64,000 nt of DNA. Source: Ornithinibacillus bavariensis. Lineage in GTDB: Bacteria; Bacillota; Bacilli; Bacillales; Amphibacillaceae. A program made the translations under genes and the position numbers. This document shows positions 33,163 through 42,535 of this stretch, piece after piece (within the stretch, counting starts at the first letter, position 1; each line of letters begins with the position of its first letter). Under the pieces are notes generated by a model that saw nothing but the letters and a program-made list of their open reading frames with translations, was not told the origin of the DNA and made no database searches. The stretch covers positions 558,001 to 622,000 of the forward strand of contig NZ_BORP01000001.1 of assembly GCF_018333235.1 (NCBI RefSeq), written 5' to 3'.

Positions 33163-34175
33163 GTTCTATCACTTCCTGATTCAATAGAGACTGCGTGTGC
33201 TATACATGGTATAGGATCCTTTTGGTTTACACTTAGAGGAGAGTGTAAAGAACCAGTTGCAACTACCAGTATTTTATCCAGTTTTCCTTTTTTCATTAAA
33301 TCTAAAAAGTGTCCATAGGTTACCACTGCAGAGCATGCTGGACCACTTGCTCCCGCTAATACTGGCTGATCCTCACGATAAATAGTCAGTCCGCAATCTA
33401 GATAATTATTTTCAATGATATTGACACCATTTTTCCTTAATAGGTCTAATGAAACCTCTCTTCCAATATGTCCTAAATCACCAGTTATTATTAAATCGTA
33501 ATAGGAAGCATCAACATTTCTTTCTTTTAAGTGTGTTAAGATTGTGTCTACTGCAGCGGGAGCCATGGCTCCACCCATATTAAAAGGATCCGTCATTCCC
33601 ATATCTACAATTTTCCCAATCGTTGCTGAGGTTACTTGTGGTCCATCACCGGTTTTTGCAACTAAAGCACATCCAGCACCAGTTACTGTCCATTGAGCAG
33701 TTGGAGGTTTTTGCCCACCATATTCTGTTGGATATCGAAATTGTTTTTCTGCTGCAGCATTATGGCTAGAAGTACCACTAAGAATATAATCTGCACCATT
33801 ACTATTCAGAATGTAAGCTGCTAAAGCTAAGCTTTCCATAGAGGTGGCACAAGCACTAAATAAACCAAAAAAAGGACTTCCTACCGTTTTAGCAGCAAAA
33901 TTTGTAGGGGTGATTTGGTTGATTAGGTCACCACTGATAAAAAAAGAGACTTGTTCTTTTTCAATTGGACTATTTTTAATAGCATATTGACATGCTTCTT
34001 CCATCATCAATTGCTGCGCTTTTTCAAATGAAGCTTGTTCCAGCCACATATCGTCATGTAATATATTGAAAGCATGGGGAATACGACCATTTGCTTCAAA
34101 CGGACCTCCGACTGTTCCAGTAGAAATAATTACTGGTTTATTTTCAAAAATCCACGTCCTGTGCCCTGCAAGCAT
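33159..34175 (-). CDS. spoVAD: Stage V sporulation protein AD
   Basis: A 338-residue thiolase-fold protein: the opening [42 protein letters not shown], the [28 protein letters not shown] block and [13 protein letters not shown] near the end. SpoVAD binds dipicolinic acid at the inner spore membrane. ATG at 34175 follows GGGGTGG and shares one base with the spoVAC stop (TAATG), so the genes are translationally coupled. The central region matches SpoVAD of the spoVA2-type operons, from memory. Confidence 0.94.
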   Translation of the reverse strand: MLAGHRTWIFENKPVIISTGTVGGPFEANGRIPHAFNILHDDMWLEQASFEKAQQLMMEEACQYAIKNSPIEKEQVSFFISGDLINQITPTNFAAKTVGSPFFGLFSACATSMESLALAAYILNSNGADYILSGTSSHNAAAEKQFRYPTEYGGQKPPTAQWTVTGAGCALVAKTGDGPQVTSATIGKIVDMGMTDPFNMGGAMAPAAVDTILTHLKERNVDASYYDLIITGDLGHIGREVSLDLLRKNGVNIIENNYLDCGLTIYREDQPVLAGASGPACSAVVTYGHFLDLMKKGKLDKILVVATGSLHSPLSVNQKDPIPCIAHAVSIESGSDRT

Positions 34176-34654
34176 TAAAATCCACCCCATGTTATAAGGA
34201 TTGTTTTAATTAATGCCACTATAAAGGCAGAAAATACACCAAACAAAATGACAGTTCCTGCAAGCTTAAACATATTCCCACCGACACCTAGAACAAAGCC
34301 CTCGGTTCGGTGCTCAATTGCAGCACTTATTACCGCATTACCAAAACCAGTGACTGGTACTGCCGACCCAGCACCGGCAAATTGTCCGATTCGGTCATAT
34401 ACGCCAAAACCAGTGAGTAGCATGGTAAGGAATATCAGTGTTGCTGTAGTTGGATTTCCAGCTGTCTGTTCTGTAAAATCAAAAAAGTAAATGTAAAACG
34501 TTGAAATAAGCTGACCAATGAAACAAATAAACCCCCCAACTAGAAATGCTTTTATACAGTTTTTGAGTAATGGCCGCTTCACCTCACGCTTTTCCTGAAA
34601 ATCTTGATATTTTTGTGCCTGGGGAGGAAGGTTCTTCTTTTTTTTATCTGCCAT
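34175..34654 (-). CDS. spoVAC: Stage V sporulation protein AC
   Basis: A 159-residue membrane protein with a basic N-terminal tail (MADKKKKNLPPQ) and four to five hydrophobic helices including AFLVGGFICFIGQLISTFYIYFFD and YDRIGQFAGAGSAVPVTGFGNAV. SpoVAC acts as a mechanosensitive channel for dipicolinic acid release. The ATG at 34654 follows AAGAAGGGATTCGA; 18 extra residues of a longer frame have no ribosome site. First channel gene after the YhcN/YlaJ lipoprotein. Confidence 0.93.
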   Translation of the reverse strand: MADKKKKNLPPQAQKYQDFQEKREVKRPLLKNCIKAFLVGGFICFIGQLISTFYIYFFDFTEQTAGNPTTATLIFLTMLLTGFGVYDRIGQFAGAGSAVPVTGFGNAVISAAIEHRTEGFVLGVGGNMFKLAGTVILFGVFSAFIVALIKTILITWGGF

Positions 34655-34685
34655 TCGAATCCCTTCTTTCATCTAATTGGTTCAT

Positions 34686-35147
34686 TTATGTCTTTTCTTT
34701 CATCAATTTACTTATGTCTTCTAATTTTTTCTTTAATTCTTTTTTGGAAATCGATCCATTACGTATTTCCTCTTCTAACTGCTCAAGCTTCCACAGTATT
34801 TTCTGATCAGAAGAGACTTCTACTTTTAAGGAGGTTTTCTTAAATTTCTTTTTCATTTCCTTTGTTAGTTTCTTTTCATATTTCTTTAATTGTAAGCGTT
34901 CATGATGTGGTACATCGATAGCTATCATTAGCAGCTTGTCCGAATTTACAGCGAATACCTTTGTCACATTTTTCTTTTGTGCAAGGGTAGATTTTGCCTG
35001 GTTAGCGTAGGATTGATCATACGAATGTTTTGTGGAAACATTGGATATATGGATTGGGTTTGTTTTTTCAGAAGGCTCACTCGATGATGAGGTGCAGCCA
35101 GCAGTAAGGATGAATACAATAAAAAGTAGAAATTGGTATTTGCGCAT
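34686..35147 (-). CDS. YhcN/YlaJ-family sporulation lipoprotein
   Basis: A 153-residue lipoprotein (lipobox LTAGC about residue 20), followed by a Ser-rich linker and a YhcN/YlaJ domain: HSYDQSYANQAKSTLAQKKNVTKVFAVNSDKLLMIAIDV. It ends in a lysine-rich coiled stretch. YhcN and YlaJ are spore-membrane lipoproteins linked to germination. ATG at 35147 lies 6 bases after AGGTG; the GTG at 35156 overlaps that site. It sits between DUF1657 and spoVAC, as in the spoVA2mob operon. Confidence 0.88.
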   Translation of the reverse strand: MRKYQFLLFIVFILTAGCTSSSSEPSEKTNPIHISNVSTKHSYDQSYANQAKSTLAQKKNVTKVFAVNSDKLLMIAIDVPHHERLQLKKYEKKLTKEMKKKFKKTSLKVEVSSDQKILWKLEQLEEEIRNGSISKKELKKKLEDISKLMKEKT

Positions 35148-35240
35148 CAGTTTCACCTATTTCTGTCAATGTTAGAAGGGGAGAGTAACCTCCCCAATTA
35201 GGTCTAGCTCTAGAATGAGTATTATCCTGAACTTTTATTA

Positions 35241-35447
35241 TTAAAAACCTTTATATTGAGGCTCTTCGCTCTCAATTTGCTGTAGACGAGGCTCTACGGA
35301 TTGTAAAATAGACTGTGTTTGCTGAGCAGCTTGCTCATAAAGCTTTTTTGCTTGCTTGTTTTCCGTTTGTAAGGCGAACTGTTCGAAGCTTGCTTGAACA
35401 CTTTTTAAGCCAGCCACTGCCTGCTTCACTTGGTTACCTACTGTCAT
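35241..35447 (-). CDS. DUF1657 protein, first gene of the spoVA operon
   Basis: A 68-residue helical protein starting MTVGNQVKQAVAGLKSVQASFE and ending EEPQYKGF. AAAGGAGGAAAATTCC is a near-ideal ribosome site. It is the first gene of the operon; the second DUF1657 copy is between spoVAEb and the DUF421 gene. A GGGGAG/CTCCCC hairpin without a T-run (35173-35191) separates it from the lipoprotein gene and could adjust downstream expression. Confidence 0.88.
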   Translation of the reverse strand: MTVGNQVKQAVAGLKSVQASFEQFALQTENKQAKKLYEQAAQQTQSILQSVEPRLQQIESEEPQYKGF

Positions 35448-35537
35448 GGAATTTTCCTCCTTTATGATGTCCTTCATTATATAGCTTCGTGTAACAATGA
35501 TGAAATATACTTACTAAGTGTTTCCAATAATAAGAAG

Positions 35538-35566
35538 AAAAGGTGTCCCATATAGGAACACCTTTA
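35538..35566 (-). terminator. Terminator of the 36-kb lipoprotein gene
   Basis: AAAGGTGT pairs with ACACCTTT across an 11-base loop; the minus strand continues TTTTCTTCTTATT. Confidence 0.75.
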
Positions 35567-35611
35567 GTAATTTACATTGGTATACAAATTTATCCACGTA
35601 AAAAATTGGAA

Positions 35612-36340
35612 TTACTTTTTATTAGTTACATGAAATTGGACAGTTGTAACGTTTCCTTTGTTTGCATTATTTCCTTCGACTTCATTAGCTTGCGGTATTG
35701 TTTCAGGAACGGAAATAGAAACGGTTTCATTGTCAATCCAACTTGCTGAGATTATTGGCCAATTGAAGTCAAGGATAGCATGATCGTTTTCTTCATTCTT
35801 AAGTGTTAGCGATTGCCAGTTAATCAAGTCCACTACCACTACATCGGATAAAGGTGGCTTCATCTCTGGGTTTCTGTTAAATTTTACTAATAGCTTAGAC
35901 TCATCTGGTGAAATTACTGCATTTTCATACGATGCTAAATCGGCAAGCAGGAAGCCGGTATTATCGGCTGATTCATCAAGAAGGAGGTAAGAGCAACCCA
36001 TGTCCGTACATGAAAATTCTAAAAGATAGATATCATTGTTTTCTTTACTGTATAAACGGTCAATTTTCATCTTTTCAATTACTGATTTAGGATTAGCGGT
36101 AGCCTGTAAATAAGCATATAGAGTAGGAATTTGCTTTAAATTCACCCGGACTACTTCATCGTCTAAAGGAAATTCAATAAATTCATCAATTTTTTCATTG
36201 TCTGTTATTTCTTCGATTAGCTCTGGCTCCTCTGTAGCATTATCTGGTGACGTATTTACCTTAACAATTGCAGGCTGGGAATTTGAGCAAGCGGTTAAGA
36301 ATATTAATCCAATTAGCGGAACAATTAGAGTTTTACGCAT
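35612..36340 (-). CDS. Lipoprotein of unknown function
   Basis: A 242-residue lipoprotein. The signal ends in lipobox LTAC (about residue 18), followed by an acidic linker (TEEPELIEEITDNEKIDEF). The rest looks like a beta-rich, propeller-like fold: strands such as DIYLLEFSC, SYLLLD, AVISPDESKLLVKF and VVVVDLINWQSLTL resemble WD40/TolB-type blade repeats, though only two or three blades are visible. A CTDMGC stretch could form a disulfide outside the cell. No family was recognised. Monocistronic, on the minus strand. Confidence 0.75.
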   Translation of the reverse strand: MRKTLIVPLIGLIFLTACSNSQPAIVKVNTSPDNATEEPELIEEITDNEKIDEFIEFPLDDEVVRVNLKQIPTLYAYLQATANPKSVIEKMKIDRLYSKENNDIYLLEFSCTDMGCSYLLLDESADNTGFLLADLASYENAVISPDESKLLVKFNRNPEMKPPLSDVVVVDLINWQSLTLKNEENDHAILDFNWPIISASWIDNETVSISVPETIPQANEVEGNNANKGNVTTVQFHVTNKK

Positions 36341-36512
36341 AAAGACACTCCTGTAACGTTTCTATTTATTTCTTATTATACATGGATGAAAGGGTGGTTG
36401 ATATAATTTTCTGTTTAATACCTTATTGTAATGGTAAAATATATATACCAATAAATTGGAAATTTTGTTACACTAAGTTAAAAAGTTGGGAGTAAGAAAG
36501 GGGGGAATGGTA

Positions 36513-36947
36513 TTGAAAACGTTTTTGCTAAAGGATTTACGAATATTAGAAAGTGATCATGATGAAATTACAAAAAAGAATATTCCTTTAATCGATGGGT
36601 TAATCATTAATCGTGAAGATGACAAGAATAGTTGGTTAATTGAAGCATTAGTGGAGAAAGAGTACTATAGCTATTTCCAAGAATTACAGGATAAAGAGGA
36701 ACAAGTTATGGTAGAGGTTCGTATTACAAAGGAAACTAACCATCCAGCTACATTTATTACTTCCATTGATAGTATCAATATAATCGGGAAGCATATCGAT
36801 ATTCATTTATTAGGTACGATAGTAGATAAAAGAAAGAGTAAAATTGAAGAGATGCTCAGCGAGCTTATCGATCAAGGCTATCAAGGAGAAGACCTGTTAG
36901 AAAGATTTAAAGAGGTCTTAAATAAAAAGGCTAGACATGAAGCCTAG
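36513..36947 (+). CDS. YwpF-like protein
   Basis: A 144-residue protein whose central part NIPLIDGLIINREDDKNSWLIEALVE and VMVEVRITKETNHPATFITSIDSI fits the YwpF family of Bacillus, which has no known function. It ends in a helix (LSELIDQGYQGEDLLERFKEVL). The TTG at 36513 (then KTFLLKDLR) follows AAAGGGGGG by 7 bases; the ATG six bases earlier is too near the site. In B. subtilis ywpF is near glycolate- or flagella-unrelated genes, so context gives no clue. Short hairpin downstream shared with glcF. Confidence 0.75.
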   Translation: MKTFLLKDLRILESDHDEITKKNIPLIDGLIINREDDKNSWLIEALVEKEYYSYFQELQDKEEQVMVEVRITKETNHPATFITSIDSINIIGKHIDIHLLGTIVDKRKSKIEEMLSELIDQGYQGEDLLERFKEVLNKKARHEA

Positions 36948-36950
36948 CCC
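36929..36950 (-). terminator. Terminator of the glcD-glcF unit
   Basis: GGCTAG pairs with CTAGCC around GCTTCATGT; minus-strand tail TTTTTATTT. It lies inside the 3' end of the convergent YwpF-like gene. Confidence 0.6.
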
Positions 36951-36961
36951 ATCACATATTT

Positions 36962-38287
36962 TTAATGTGTGTTTTCATATGCCTCTAGTAGAAAGTCCAC
37001 GATATGCACAGCTTGCATGGTATCTGAAAGCCCTTCACGTTCAATTCCGAGTTTCATTTGTAATAAACAACCTGGGTTTGCCGTTACAATTGTTTTTGCC
37101 TTTGTCTTTTTCGTTTGTTCCATTTTATAATCTAGAATTTGCATGGACATTTCAGATTCAACGATATTATAAATACCTGCTGAACCACAGCATCTTGAAG
37201 CATCTTTCATTTCTACATATTTTACGCCTTTGATTGATTGTAATAAAGTACGCGGCTCCATAAATGTTTTCTGACCGTTTTTTAAATGACAGGAGTCCTG
37301 ATAGGTTACGATTTGATTATCTAGTTCCAGATGTTCCTGCTGAAAATTAAGTTCAACTAAAATACTCGTAATATCTTTAATTTTTTCAGAAAAATTCTTT
37401 GCACGTTCCATCCATTCTGGTTCGTCTTTTAATAAATGGTTATAATCCACAAGGAACGCACCACAACCTCCTGCATTAGTGATGATATAATCAACATTCA
37501 TACCTTCAAATGCTTCAATGTTTCTTTTGGCCATCTCTTTCGCCTTTTCTCTTTCGCCACTGTGTCCATGTAGGACTCCACAGCAATTTTGCGTATTAGG
37601 TATAACAATTTCACAGCCTGCATATTGTAGGAGCTTCATCGTAGCATCATTTGTTGTCATAAACACAGTATCCATTAAACATCCAGTAAAAAATGCAACT
37701 CGTTTTTTTTGTACACTAATTGCCGGCAGATGATTTGGTCGATTTTTCATATCTTTTTTCTTCGGAACGGATGGAAGAACCTTTTCCATTGTTCGCAATG
37801 ACTCAGGGAAGAAGTTCATAATTCCTGTTGATCTTGCAACCTTTTGTAAGCCGGATCGCTGATAAAAGCCGAGTAGGCTAGCTGCTGAAACCATTCGGTT
37901 TTGCTTTGGGAACAGATGGTTAAAGACAATATTTCGAACAGCTTTTTCAGGAAGACTTTGTTTGTTATTTTGATAAATGATATTTCTTGCTTGCTCCAAG
38001 AGGTGCCCATATTTTACACCTGATGGGCATACTGGTTCACAAGCTCTGCACCCTAAACATAAATCTAAGGAGCGTTTGACATCTTCATCAGGTTCGATCT
38101 CACCATCAACAACTGCCTTCATTAAAGCAATTCTTCCTCTAGGTGAATGTGACTCATCCATTCCAGATTCTATATAGGTTGGACAGCTTGGTAAGCAAAA
38201 ACCACAACGCATACAATTTAGCAGCTCATCATAATCCATTTTTTCTTTAAATTCTTGGCTTATTCTTTCTTTTTCTGCAAGTTTCAT
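36962..38287 (-). CDS. glcF: Glycolate oxidase iron-sulfur subunit
   Basis: A 441-residue protein with two [4Fe-4S] ferredoxin motifs near the start (CMRCGFCLPSCP and CLGCRACEPVCP, residues about 25-105) and two cysteine-rich CCG domains later (QNCCGVLHGHSG, SRCCGSAGIYN). This is the GlcF layout, which passes electrons from the flavin subunit to the quinone pool. It overlaps glcD by 4 bases (ATGA) and corresponds to ysfD of B. subtilis. The third subunit GlcE is absent, as in other Bacilli. Confidence 0.92.
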   Translation of the reverse strand: MKLAEKERISQEFKEKMDYDELLNCMRCGFCLPSCPTYIESGMDESHSPRGRIALMKAVVDGEIEPDEDVKRSLDLCLGCRACEPVCPSGVKYGHLLEQARNIIYQNNKQSLPEKAVRNIVFNHLFPKQNRMVSAASLLGFYQRSGLQKVARSTGIMNFFPESLRTMEKVLPSVPKKKDMKNRPNHLPAISVQKKRVAFFTGCLMDTVFMTTNDATMKLLQYAGCEIVIPNTQNCCGVLHGHSGEREKAKEMAKRNIEAFEGMNVDYIITNAGGCGAFLVDYNHLLKDEPEWMERAKNFSEKIKDITSILVELNFQQEHLELDNQIVTYQDSCHLKNGQKTFMEPRTLLQSIKGVKYVEMKDASRCCGSAGIYNIVESEMSMQILDYKMEQTKKTKAKTIVTANPGCLLQMKLGIEREGLSDTMQAVHIVDFLLEAYENTH

Positions 38288-39696
38288 TTCTGTACCACCA
38301 CTCTATTTCTATCAGATAGGGAAAAGATTTTACCTGGATTCATGATCTGGTTTGGATCTAAAGCTTGCTTTATACCTCGCATGACTTCTATCCCAGCTTC
38401 TCCCGCCTTTAAGTGAAGATAAGGTAGCTTCATTGCACCAACACCATGCTCTCCAGTAATTGTACCTCCTAGCTCGATTGCTTTCTTGAAAATTTCTTCG
38501 AAGGCCTTTTCAACACGAGCCATTTCTTCTTTATCACGAATATCAGTAAGACAGGTAGGATGCAGATTTCCATCTCCCGCATGTCCAAATGTACAAATAT
38601 TTACTTGATTTCGTTCAGCTATTTCTTCAATCGCTTTTACCATATTGGCAATCTCTGATCTAGGAACGGTAGCATCCTCAAGTATGGTGGTAGGGCGTAG
38701 GCGAGCTAATGCTGATAGGGCAGCTCTTCTTGCAGATGTTAATGCTTCTGCTTCTTCTTTTGTTTCTGCAATTGTTACCCGGACGGCTTTATTCTGATTA
38801 CAAATGGCAGCTATTTTATCCATATCTGCATTTACGACACTCTCATTCCCGTCTTGTTCAATTAAAAGAATGGCTTTAACATCTGTAGGTAAGCCTACCT
38901 GTGCAAAGTCTTCTACTGCTTTTAGTGTAGGCTGATCGAGAAACTCGAGTGTAGCAGGAATAATTCTATTAGCAATAATCGCCGAAACAGTTCTCGCAGC
39001 TGCATCTATATCCTGATAAAGAGCGAGCATTGTTTTTTTTGTTTCTGGCTTTGGAATGAGCTTTAAAGTAGCTTCTGTTACAATACCAAGGGTTCCTTCA
39101 GCACCAATGAATAATCTAGTAAGGTCATAGCCTGCTACATCCTTTGCTAGTTTTCCACCTGTTCGTATGATTTCACCATTTGGTAGCACAACCTCAAGTC
39201 CCATGACATAATCACGGGTAACACCATACTTTAAGCCCCGAAGTCCACCAGAATTTTCACTGATATTACCACCGATTTGTGAAATTTTCATAGAACTTGG
39301 GTCAGGAGGATAAAAGAATCCTTTTACCTCAACAGCTTGAATTAGGTCCTGTGTAATTACACCTGGCTGGGTTCGTACAGTTAAGTTCTCCTCATCTATT
39401 TCAATTATGTTATTAAGATGCTTCATTAATAGCACCACACCACCATGCAATGGGGTAGTTCCAGCACTTAGATTAGATCCAGAACCCCTTGGAACAATCG
39501 GAATTTGGTATTCATTACATAGCTTTACAATTTCTGAGATTTCCTGTTTATTTTTTGGGGAAACCACAATATCCGGAAAGGACTGAAAACCAGGTGTCGC
39601 ATCATAGGAATAAGCTAGTAAACTTGCTTTTGAATCTTGCACATTTTCTGTTCCGACAATCGTAATCAGCTTATTTTTGACTTGCTCACTTAGCAT
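38284..39696 (-). CDS. glcD: Glycolate oxidase FAD-binding subunit
   Basis: A 470-residue flavoprotein of the FAD-binding type 4 (PCMH/VAO) family. Motifs: VVPRGSGSNLSAGTTPLHGGV and the FAD contact stretch GGNISENSGGLRGLKYGVTRDYV, GAEGTLGIVTEATLKL, and the C-terminal TFGHAGDGNLHPT and TGEHGVGAMKLPYL. It oxidises glycolate (or D-lactate-like 2-hydroxyacids) and corresponds to ysfC. Start ATG at 39696 with TTAGGAGAATGTCT upstream; longer frames lack a site. It lies downstream of a CdaR-type regulator on the same strand, which likely controls it. Confidence 0.92.
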   Translation of the reverse strand: MLSEQVKNKLITIVGTENVQDSKASLLAYSYDATPGFQSFPDIVVSPKNKQEISEIVKLCNEYQIPIVPRGSGSNLSAGTTPLHGGVVLLMKHLNNIIEIDEENLTVRTQPGVITQDLIQAVEVKGFFYPPDPSSMKISQIGGNISENSGGLRGLKYGVTRDYVMGLEVVLPNGEIIRTGGKLAKDVAGYDLTRLFIGAEGTLGIVTEATLKLIPKPETKKTMLALYQDIDAAARTVSAIIANRIIPATLEFLDQPTLKAVEDFAQVGLPTDVKAILLIEQDGNESVVNADMDKIAAICNQNKAVRVTIAETKEEAEALTSARRAALSALARLRPTTILEDATVPRSEIANMVKAIEEIAERNQVNICTFGHAGDGNLHPTCLTDIRDKEEMARVEKAFEEIFKKAIELGGTITGEHGVGAMKLPYLHLKAGEAGIEVMRGIKQALDPNQIMNPGKIFSLSDRNRVVVQK

Positions 39697-39789
39697 AGAC
39701 ATTCTCCTAAGATTTTTTAAGTTTATTGTAAAAGGAAAACAGGAAGAATGATATGTATAAAGCAACAAAAAATATTGGCAAATGCCTGT

Positions 39790-40896
39790 TTATTTTGTTT
39801 CTTTATCCAAAAAATAAAATAAAACATAAAACAAGGTAATAGCGTAGGCTGATTTTGGATTTAATTGAGTCAATGCTTCTATTTGATTTAAACGATAATG
39901 TAATGTATTAATATGAATATGTAGTTCATTTGCAGTCCTCTTACTATTTAAATTGTTTGCGAAGTACACCTTAAGCGTCTCTAATAAATTTTTCTCATTC
40001 CCTAATAGGTGAATTATCTTGTTAATGAATTCTCGTCTTACCTCTAAAGGGATTTCATCAAGACAGATTTCTAAAAGTAAATCCTCATAGATCGTTATTG
40101 CGTTTATATCTCCTATAGATAATGCTTTTAATGCTGATTGGTAAGAATCTTTAATTAATAAGCTATTAGAAATTATCCCAACACCTATCGAAACGCTTAA
40201 ATCAAATGTTGATGAGATATAGTTTTGAAAAGATCCTAATTGATTCTTTAAATATTCAAGGGATGGATATGTTCTCTCTTCCGTCACCAATAATAAACGC
40301 TTGTCTCCCCAAAGTATTGCTTGACCTTTTATTTTTAACTTTAGAATATGTAAAATATCGCTTAGTTTTTTTGCTGGGACAACATGTGAATCCATACGGA
40401 TAATCGTACAACGAAGCGGGGGGGTTACTTGGAATTCTATTAATCTAGAACGGGTTTGAAAATCACCTGGAATGTGATCCATTTGTACCCAATCCATGAA
40501 GAAGGATTCTATTGCACGAGCATGCCACTCCGTTTCCTGAATATATATGCTTTCCCGTATGAGAAGTTCAGTCATTTTCTGCATTAGAAAAGCAAAAGGC
40601 TTTACCTCTGTTGGATTACCTGTAATACCAATTACACCAATTACTTCATGATTTATTGTAATTGGTAAATTTATTCCGGGGCGAATACCCTTCATAACAC
40701 GCACATGCTCCTCTGATAAAATGGTCATTTCATTCCGGTCAATTGTGAGTAAAGCTCCTTCATGAAAATGACCAATTCTACTTGGATCGGTGCTCGCAAT
40801 AATGATTGCTTGTTTATTTACAATAATAATATTTTCATTAATTAGTTTTTTAGTTTCGTTAATAATTTTTTCGCCTAGATCGGCAGTCAATTCCAT
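39790..40896 (-). CDS. CdaR/PucR-family transcriptional regulator of the glcDF genes (YsfB-like)
   Basis: A 368-residue regulator. The N-terminal sugar-diacid-recognition domain is recognisable from NENIIIVNKQAIIIASTDPSRIGHFHEGA and LPITINHEVIGVIGITGNPTEVKPFA. The C-terminus has the PucR-type helix-turn-helix (KVYFANNLNSKRTANELHIHINTLHYRLNQIE). Regulators of this group respond to glycolate, glycerate or glucarate. The order ysfB-ysfC-ysfD in B. subtilis is the same, so it is the probable activator of glcDF. About 93 bases separate it from glcD. Confidence 0.88.
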   Translation of the reverse strand: MELTADLGEKIINETKKLINENIIIVNKQAIIIASTDPSRIGHFHEGALLTIDRNEMTILSEEHVRVMKGIRPGINLPITINHEVIGVIGITGNPTEVKPFAFLMQKMTELLIRESIYIQETEWHARAIESFFMDWVQMDHIPGDFQTRSRLIEFQVTPPLRCTIIRMDSHVVPAKKLSDILHILKLKIKGQAILWGDKRLLLVTEERTYPSLEYLKNQLGSFQNYISSTFDLSVSIGVGIISNSLLIKDSYQSALKALSIGDINAITIYEDLLLEICLDEIPLEVRREFINKIIHLLGNEKNLLETLKVYFANNLNSKRTANELHIHINTLHYRLNQIEALTQLNPKSAYAITLFYVLFYFLDKETK

Positions 40897-41074
40897 CTAT
40901 TAGACCTCCATTGTACGGGTATGTCTTTTCAATCGATATGTTTTCCGTTATAATTTTTTGGTACTATAGTTTATTTTATCGTAGGATTAAGGACTGTAAA
41001 GACTCTACTTGAGTTAAACTCTATTTTAGATTGGTTGCTTATTTTTTAAAATAGAGGAAATATTTACAAAACAC

Positions 41075-41083
41075 TGCTATAAT
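41075..41083 (+). promoter_or_regulatory. Extended -10 promoter of the potassium channel gene
   Basis: TGCTATAAT is an extended -10 (TGN plus TATAAT). No good -35 is seen 17 bases upstream, as is common with extended -10 promoters. It lies 60 bases before the KtrD-like start. Confidence 0.5.
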
Positions 41084-41142
41084 AAAAAATGAATTTTAGC
41101 CTGTTACTGAATTTCTGGCTAGTCTAAGGAGTATGTTTACTC

Positions 41143-42507
41143 ATGTCTTTTTCAAAAAGTTTTCTACAATGGCTTAATACGCTATCACCGGTTCGGATGA
41201 TCTTATTTTTTTATTTTATTGCCGCTATTTTTTCAACGTTGCTTTTATGTTTACCATTTGCCTATCAGGGTGGGGTAGAAGTACCTTTTATTGATATTGT
41301 TTTCACAGCAATTAGTGCTTTAAGTGTTACAGGGTTGAGTACTATTACCATTGCGGATACTTTAAGTACATCTGGTATTTTCTTATTAGCCTTTATCATG
41401 CAGCTTGGTGCTGTTGGTGTTATGGCAATTGGTACTTTTATATGGCTTATATTAGGGAAAAAAATTGGCTTTAAGGAAAGACAATTAATCATGACGGATC
41501 AAAACCAAACGAGTTTTGAGGGGATGGTGCGTCTTATAAAGCAAATTGTTCTAGTATTATTTACAGTAGAATTATTCGCTTTTTTAATTTTAGGTACATA
41601 CTTTTTAAAGTACTTCTCACAGCCATCTGAGGCTTATCTACATGGTTTTTTTGGAACGATAAGTGCTGTAACAAATGCAGGTTTCGATATAACTGGAAGC
41701 TCTTTAATTCCTTATAAGGATGATTATTTTGTTCAATTTATTTATATGCTTTTAATTATTTTTGGAGCTATAGGTTTTCCAGTGTTAATTGAAGTAAAAA
41801 ACTATTTGTTCAAAAGAAATGATAAAAGGGCAACAACTCATTTTAGTTTATTTACTAAGCTAACTTCTTTTACGTTTTTAGTGTTAATAGTTGTTGGAAC
41901 ACTTGTATTTTATTTGTTGGATATGAATCATTTTCTAGCTGGAAAGACATGGCATGAGTCACTCTTTTATTCATTATTTCAGTCGATAACAACAAGGAGC
42001 GGTGGACTTTCCACGATGGATGTTAGTCAACTAACAGAATCAAATCAATTGTGGTTATCATTTTTGATGTTTATTGGAGCCTCGCCAAGTAGTGCCGGAG
42101 GGGGAATACGGACAACAACCTTTGCACTAGTAGTAATTTTTATAGTTACCTATGCTCGCGGTGGTAGTAGTATAAGAATTTTTAGAAGGGAAGTACATGA
42201 GGACGATCTGTTAAAGGCAGTTACCGTAACATTAATGGCATTGATATTTGTTTTTGCTTCTGTGTTATTCATAACAACTATAGAACCTTTTTCTATTACA
42301 AAAATATTATTTGAGGTAACATCTGCGTTCGGTACAGTAGGATTATCCTTAGGAATTACTGGAGACTTAACTACTGTGAGCAAAGTTATTCTCATGTTTT
42401 TAATGTTTGTAGGTAGAGTTGGGATCATTACATTTCTATTTATGTTTAAGAAAACAAAGAAAACGGGTAGCTATCATTACCCGAAAGAACGAATAAGTAT
42501 TGGTTAA
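41143..42507 (+). CDS. ktrD: K+ uptake transporter membrane subunit (KtrD/KtrB type)
   Basis: A 454-residue Trk/Ktr/HKT-family protein with eight membrane helices and four pore loops. Selectivity-filter glycines are visible in ISALSVTGLSTI, ISAVTNAGFDITG, SITTRSGGLSTMD and TSAFGTVGLSLGITG. The protein forms the K+ (Na+-coupled) pore and works with a cytosolic RCK subunit; the KtrC-like gene at 61.4 kb is a likely partner, since neither gene has a neighbour of the other kind. I favour ktrD because it stands alone, as in B. subtilis. The SD AAGGAG is 11 bases from the ATG. Confidence 0.88.
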   Translation: MSFSKSFLQWLNTLSPVRMILFFYFIAAIFSTLLLCLPFAYQGGVEVPFIDIVFTAISALSVTGLSTITIADTLSTSGIFLLAFIMQLGAVGVMAIGTFIWLILGKKIGFKERQLIMTDQNQTSFEGMVRLIKQIVLVLFTVELFAFLILGTYFLKYFSQPSEAYLHGFFGTISAVTNAGFDITGSSLIPYKDDYFVQFIYMLLIIFGAIGFPVLIEVKNYLFKRNDKRATTHFSLFTKLTSFTFLVLIVVGTLVFYLLDMNHFLAGKTWHESLFYSLFQSITTRSGGLSTMDVSQLTESNQLWLSFLMFIGASPSSAGGGIRTTTFALVVIFIVTYARGGSSIRIFRREVHEDDLLKAVTVTLMALIFVFASVLFITTIEPFSITKILFEVTSAFGTVGLSLGITGDLTTVSKVILMFLMFVGRVGIITFLFMFKKTKKTGSYHYPKERISIG

Positions 42508-42535
42508 AATGGATAACTAGTGAGGAGAAACCCTT

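Noticed and set aside
34570-34843. Plus-strand hydrophobic frames over the spoVAC/YhcN junction
   Set aside because: Antisense to two overlapping well-supported genes; hydrophobicity follows from the lysine-rich sense strand.
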